NCBI GenBank assembly: GCA_900318255.1
Contig: ONJX01000002.1
Span: 62,001-126,000 of the forward strand
Origin: an uncultured Prevotellaceae bacterium
GTDB lineage: Bacteria > Bacteroidota > Bacteroidia > Bacteroidales > Muribaculaceae
Length of the DNA: 64,000 nucleotides
Direction: 5' to 3'
Shown here: positions 60,433 to 64,000 of the stretch, piece after piece
Numbering within the stretch: the stretch's first letter is position 1
How the letters are laid out: the number at the start of each line of letters is the position of its first letter
Program-made: the position numbers and the translations under genes
Notes under the pieces: model-generated
What the model was told of the DNA's origin: nothing
The model's database searches: none
Seen by the model: only the letters and a program-made list of their open reading frames with translations

Positions 60433-61752
60433 TTATTTTTCCTTAATTCTTTTAACTGACAGTGCTCCAAGTAGCAATAATACAGCTGAGACATACATCA
60501 TCGTGCTTTGACTTCCAAATCCAAGTTTTTCAAAAACCCACATAAATCCAAAGCCACAAATGCTGGCAACGATTTGAGGAATACAAATGGTTCCATTAAA
60601 CAAGCCAAGATATGTTCCCATGTGAGAATTGCCCTCAAGAGCATTGGTCACAATAGTAAATGGCAGAGCAAGCATTGCTGCCCAAGTGCAACCAATCATA
60701 ATATAAGGCAAAATGAGGATATACTTGTTAGAAATAAATGGTATCAACAAGAATCCTATGGCTCCAAGCAATATACTTACAACGTAAGCTTGCTTGCGAT
60801 TTTTGAATCGAGGGATAGCTATTGCCCAAAGTACCGCAGCAATAGATTCAATACCCTGAACTATGCCATTCCAGTCGCCAGCCTCATGAAACAATTTTGA
60901 CTCGGCATCGGTTGTTCCCCAAACAGTTTCAGCAATTGCACCAGTCGAATAGTTCCACAAGAACAAGAAACCAGCCCAGCAGAAGAACTGAACCAGACCT
61001 ACCTGCCAAAAAGCGGCAGGTGCTTTTTTTAAGAGAGAGAACATATTTTCCTTGGATTGCTCGCCATCAACAGGCTTCTCATGATACTCGGCAAACTCCT
61101 TGGGTGGCATTTCACGCACGTTTACGCATGTATATATAACGCAAAGAATCAAGATGGCTGCTCCAATGTAGAACGACCAAGTTAAGTTTTGAGGAATCCC
61201 TGCAGTTTCGCCATTTCCTTCAGTCGTGAAAACTGTATTGGCAAGAACCCAAGGCAAAACACATCCTACAACCTGACCTGCATTCACCAAAAGACTTTGT
61301 ATAGAATATGCCCTTGTTTTTTGTCTCTCATTAACTAAATCGCCCACCATCATCTTGAAGGGCTGCATAGCCATGTTTAAGCTTGTGTCCAACAACATTA
61401 AAATAATAGTACCAAGAAGCATGGCCACCCAGAAGATGCTACTCAAACTGCTAATATTGGGAAGTAGACACATAACAATCACAGCAAGTGCTGAGCCAAC
61501 TATCAAATAAGGAACGCGGCGACCAAAACGAGTCCACGTCTTATCACTCATTTGCCCAACAAAAGGCTGAACAATAAGCCCCATTAATGGTGGCAGAATC
61601 CAGAAGAAACTTAAAGCTTTAGGATCGGCACCTAATGTCTGGAATATTCTACTAATATTAACTGTCTGTAGAGCGTAGGCAATTTGTACTCCAAAGAAGC
61701 CAAAACTAATATTCCATAGTTTTGCTGTACTTAAATCGGGTTTTGTTTTCAT
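60433..61752 (-). CDS. SLC45-like MFS sugar transporter
   Basis: 439 residues from ATG 61752; a TTG three codons upstream is less likely. Twelve membrane helices. The SLC45/glycoside-pentoside pattern is clear: KLWNISFGFFGVQIAYALQTVNISRIFQTLG, LMGLIVQPFVGQMSDKTWTRFGRRVPYLIVG, and WGTTDAESKLFHEAGDWNGIVQG. It probably imports maltose or malto-oligosaccharides released by periplasmic amylases, consistent with the starch-type sus operon nearby. The RAYT element now lies between them, and the gene is convergent. Confidence 0.85.
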   Translation of the reverse strand: MKTKPDLSTAKLWNISFGFFGVQIAYALQTVNISRIFQTLGADPKALSFFWILPPLMGLIVQPFVGQMSDKTWTRFGRRVPYLIVGSALAVIVMCLLPNISSLSSIFWVAMLLGTIILMLLDTSLNMAMQPFKMMVGDLVNERQKTRAYSIQSLLVNAGQVVGCVLPWVLANTVFTTEGNGETAGIPQNLTWSFYIGAAILILCVIYTCVNVREMPPKEFAEYHEKPVDGEQSKENMFSLLKKAPAAFWQVGLVQFFCWAGFLFLWNYSTGAIAETVWGTTDAESKLFHEAGDWNGIVQGIESIAAVLWAIAIPRFKNRKQAYVVSILLGAIGFLLIPFISNKYILILPYIMIGCTWAAMLALPFTIVTNALEGNSHMGTYLGLFNGTICIPQIVASICGFGFMWVFEKLGFGSQSTMMYVSAVLLLLGALSVKRIKEK

Positions 61753-61834
61753 TGTCAACAAATTTTATAGTGAATTATGTTTTTCTTGCTATTAAAAAAG
61801 CAAAGGACTTCATAAAGCGAAGTCCCCTGCCCGG

Positions 61835-61919
61835 TACTCGGAGTGGGACTTGAACCCACACAGCCGCAATGGCCAAGGGATTTTAAGTCCCTCGTGTCTA
61901 CCGATTCCACCATCCGAGC
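61835..61919 (-). tRNA. tRNA-Leu(TAA)
   Basis: 85 bases on the minus strand. The acceptor GCTCGGA pairs with TCCGAGT; anticodon loop ACTTAAAAT gives TAA; a long variable arm (GGCCATTGCGGC region) fits class II; GGGTTCAAGTCCC is the T arm. CCA is not encoded. Confidence 0.93.
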
Positions 61920-61964
61920 AGCTGGTGTTGTAGAGCGTAGATGCGTCTGACAATTTTTGCGGTG

Positions 61965-61995
61965 CAAAGTTAATAGCATTTTTCGGTTTTTGCAA
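61965..61995 (-). promoter_or_regulatory. Promoter of tRNA-Leu
   Basis: Minus strand: TTG at 61995-61993, a 20-base spacer, and TAACTTTG at 61972-61965. Confidence 0.65.
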
Positions 61996-62275
61996 GAAAA
62001 ATGTGTTTTTTGTGGCTTTTCGTGCGCTGCGGTGGTGGTTTTTGTGGCGTGTTTTTCTGTTTTATGGGTTGCCGGTGATGCGCTGTTTCTATTTATTATA
62101 TATAATGTGTGGCGGTTGCGCGATGGCTGGTAGTGATTTGTGGTGGCTGGGCGGGCGAAAAATGTGGTTTTTTGATGTTTTTGCATATTTCACTGATTGA
62201 TAATGTGTTAAGCTATATTTCAGGATGTGTGGGTTTATTTTTTTTGATTTTTTTTGAAAAAAAAGTGTGGAATGT

Positions 62276-62306
62276 TTTGCCAGTAAAAAAAATATGCCTA
62301 ACTTTG
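62276..62306 (+). promoter_or_regulatory. Promoter of the tRNA-tuf operon
   Basis: TTTG at 62276-62279, a 19-base spacer, and TAACTTTG at 62299-62306, the best promoter match in the window. Confidence 0.75.
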
Positions 62307-62351
62307 CACCCGCAATAAACCCCCGAGTGGGGTTTTTGAGTCAAAGACGTT

Positions 62352-62425
62352 GCCTCTTTAGCTCAGTTGGCCAGAGCACGTGATTTGTAATCTCGGGGTC
62401 GTTGGTTCGAATCCGACAAGAGGCT
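62352..62425 (+). tRNA. tRNA-Thr(TGT)
   Basis: 74 bases. Acceptor GCCTCTT pairs fully with AAGAGGC; anticodon loop TTTGTAA gives TGT; GTTGG-TTCGAAT-CCGAC is the T arm. The anticodon stem has a T-T mismatch in the middle. Confidence 0.93.
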
Positions 62426-62454
62426 CAAAAAAGAAGATCCTTGAATTAAGGTTA

Positions 62455-62537
62455 GGGTAGATTCCAGAGTGGCCAAATGGGGCAGACTGTAAATCTGCTG
62501 CGTCATCGCTTCGGTGGTTCGAATCCATCTCTACCCA
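62455..62537 (+). tRNA. tRNA-Tyr(GTA)
   Basis: 83 bases. Acceptor GGGTAGA pairs with TCTACCC; anticodon loop ACTGTAAAT gives GTA; a class II variable arm (CTGCGTCATCGCTTCG region) as expected for Tyr. Confidence 0.94.
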
Positions 62538-62550
62538 CACTGTTAATGTT

Positions 62551-62623
62551 GCGGAAGTAGCTCAGTCGATAGAGCATCAGCCTTCCAAGCTGAGGGCCGC
62601 GGGTTTGAGCCCCGTCTTCCGCT
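62551..62623 (+). tRNA. tRNA-Gly(TCC)
   Basis: 73 bases. Acceptor GCGGAAG pairs with CTTCCGC; anticodon loop CTTCCAA gives TCC; T arm CGGGTTTGAGCCCCG. Confidence 0.93.
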
Positions 62624-62641
62624 CTAAAGAAAATATGGAAC

Positions 62642-62713
<72 letters not shown>

Positions 62714-62856
62714 CTAGTAAATACACACAAGCTTCGCTTCTCTAGTCGCGGTGCGTTGAATAAGGGCGCTCGTCGTGGGGGCGAAGTGAAATGTGTAATT
62801 ATAAGGGAAAATAATAAGTTAATCATTTATAATTTTTTTAAGTAACAAGAAAAGTT

Positions 62857-64000
62857 ATGGCAAAAGAGAAATTCGTAAGAACGAAACCGCATGTTAACAT
62901 CGGTACAATTGGTCACGTTGACCACGGTAAAACTACTTTGACCGCTGCTATCACCCTCGTGCTCTCAAAGCAGGGTTATTCTCAGCAGGAGGTTCGCTCG
63001 TTCGATTCTATCGACAATGCACCTGAGGAGAAAGAGCGTGGTATCACTATCAACACTGCTCACGTAGAGTATGAGACTGAGCATCGTCACTATGCACACG
63101 TTGACTGCCCTGGACACGCCGACTACGTTAAGAACATGGTTACTGGTGCTGCTCAGATGGACGGTGCTATTGTAGTTATCGCTGCTACCGACGGTGTTAT
63201 GCCACAGACTCGCGAGCACATCCTTCTCGCCCGTCAGGTGAACGTTCCACGTCTGGTTATCTTCTTGAACAAGTGCGACTCTCCCGATGTTGACGATGAG
63301 ATGATCGAGCTCGTTGAGATGGACGTGCGCGACTTGCTGAGCGAGTATGAGTATGATGGCGAGAACACCCCTGTTATCAAGGGTTCGGCTCTTGGCGCTC
63401 TGAATGGTGAGCCCAAGTGGGAGCAGACAGTTCTTGATCTTATGAAGGCTGTTGACGAGTGGATTCCACTGCCCCCACGCGACATTGACAAACCATTCTT
63501 GATGCCTATCGAGGACGTATTCTCTATCACTGGCCGTGGTACTGTTGCTACTGGTCGTATCGAGACTGGTATCATCAAGGTTGGTGACGCTGTTCAAATC
63601 ATGGGTCTTGGCGCTGACCTCAAGTCGGTTGTTACCGGTGTTGAGATGTTCCGCAAGCTGCTCGATCAGGGCGAGGCTGGCGACAACGTAGGTCTGCTGC
63701 TGCGTGGTATCGACTACAAGGAGATCAAGCGCGGTATGGTAATCTGCCACCCAGGACTTGTTAAGCCACACGATCACTTCACTGCTTCGGTTTACGTGCT
63801 GAAGAAGGAAGAGGGTGGCCGTCACACTCCATTCCACAACAAGTATCGTCCACAGTTCTACATCCGCACACTTGACGTGACTGGCGAGATCACCTTGCCC
63901 GAGGGTGTAGAGATGGTAATGCCTGGTGACCACGTTGAGATCAACGTTAAGCTCATCACTCCAGTTGCTTGCAGCGAAGGTCTTCGTTTCGCAATCCGTG
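62857..64000 (+). CDS. tuf: Elongation factor Tu (3' end beyond window)
   Basis: 381 residues are visible with no stop; the usual length is about 395, so only a few residues are missing. G1 GHVDHGKT, effector-loop region ERGITIN, G3 DCPGH, G4 NKCD and the domain II/III sequences ([37 protein letters not shown]) are intact. EF-Tu-GTP delivers aminoacyl-tRNA to the ribosome. It sits 143 bases after tRNA-Thr(GGT) in the conserved tRNA-Thr-Tyr-Gly-Thr-tuf arrangement and is probably processed from the same transcript. Confidence 0.98.
   Translation, partial: MAKEKFVRTKPHVNIGTIGHVDHGKTTLTAAITLVLSKQGYSQQEVRSFDSIDNAPEEKERGITINTAHVEYETEHRHYAHVDCPGHADYVKNMVTGAAQMDGAIVVIAATDGVMPQTREHILLARQVNVPRLVIFLNKCDSPDVDDEMIELVEMDVRDLLSEYEYDGENTPVIKGSALGALNGEPKWEQTVLDLMKAVDEWIPLPPRDIDKPFLMPIEDVFSITGRGTVATGRIETGIIKVGDAVQIMGLGADLKSVVTGVEMFRKLLDQGEAGDNVGLLLRGIDYKEIKRGMVICHPGLVKPHDHFTASVYVLKKEEGGRHTPFHNKYRPQFYIRTLDVTGEITLPEGVEMVMPGDHVEINVKLITPVACSEGLRFAIR

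Larger units (their letters stand above)
61920..62351. other. 432-bp gap, promoters only
   Basis: Divergent region between tRNA-Leu and the tRNA-tuf operon. Apart from the two promoters (61965-61995 minus, 62276-62306 plus) it is AT-rich and G/T-skewed; ORFs in it have no coding character. Confidence 0.6.

Noticed and set aside
62965-63933. 322-residue ORF on the minus strand
   Set aside because: Opposite tuf; a shadow of the real gene.

Overview
The window comes from a chromosome of a Bacteroidales bacterium, probably Muribaculaceae or Prevotellaceae. This is an inference from the gene families: SusC/SusD-type glycan uptake, streptopain-like C10 proteases, LytS/LytTR regulation and a tRNA-Thr-Tyr-Gly-Thr-tuf operon. 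The promoter style agrees, because many genes have a TAnnTTTG -7 box, some with a TTG element 19-21 bases upstream, and almost no Shine-Dalgarno sequences. No rRNA, CRISPR array or intact prophage is visible.

Layout. 1-2603: sufE (cut by the window edge) and a PpiD-like periplasmic folding factor. 2897-4813: an isolated two-gene unit whose larger product resembles a phage major capsid protein with an added hydrophobic N-terminus. 4878-9180: a MITE, a cation efflux transporter, a LytS/LytTR two-component pair, a short secreted tandem-repeat protein and a SemiSWEET sugar transporter. 9200-16687: a tricorn-like protease, a CotH/dockerin protein, a small lipoprotein, aroQ and an AraC regulator. 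16733-22110: a DNPH1-like nucleotide hydrolase, the preQ1 (queuosine) genes queF-queC-queD-queE, pdxB and two membrane proteins. 22250-25539: an rRNA methyltransferase with an Arg/Gly-rich tail, thyA and folA. 25636-34768: a secretome block with one cohesin/Big2/dockerin-like protein and three tandem C10 peptidases carrying dockerin-like repeats. 34802-42678: a membrane protein, a flippase-like protein, glutamine synthetase, DUF2975 plus HTH, an outer-membrane barrel and metG. 42992-46956: a five-gene cluster (zinc ribbon/TM, SPFH-GYF, GYF-GYF, GYF, membrane protein) that I do not recognise as a described system. 47116-51232: aminopeptidase P, an S23/IVP four-helix protein, gamma-carbonic anhydrase and a LacI regulator. 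51577-61752: a starch-type susCDEF operon, a RAYT transposase fused to a DprA-like domain, and an SLC45-like sugar transporter. 61835-64000: tRNA-Leu, then the tRNA-tuf operon.

The non-coding DNA is unusual. Many intergenic gaps hold tandem arrays with a 7-bp period but quite different words (TTAAGTG, ATAAACG, GCATAAT, CATAGCT, GAGAGTT, GGAGATC), often touching or entering start or stop codons. Other arrays have a 9-bp TCTAGA period. A near-perfect 20-bp palindrome and a conserved ~33-bp block recur as a composite element at several loci. Two copies of a ~142-bp MITE with TTGAGTCCACTT ends are present.

The strongest candidates for something undescribed are the SPFH/GYF cluster, the capsid-like pair, the RAYT-DprA-like fusion flanked by inverted REP-like palindromes, and the period-7 intergenic repeat system.
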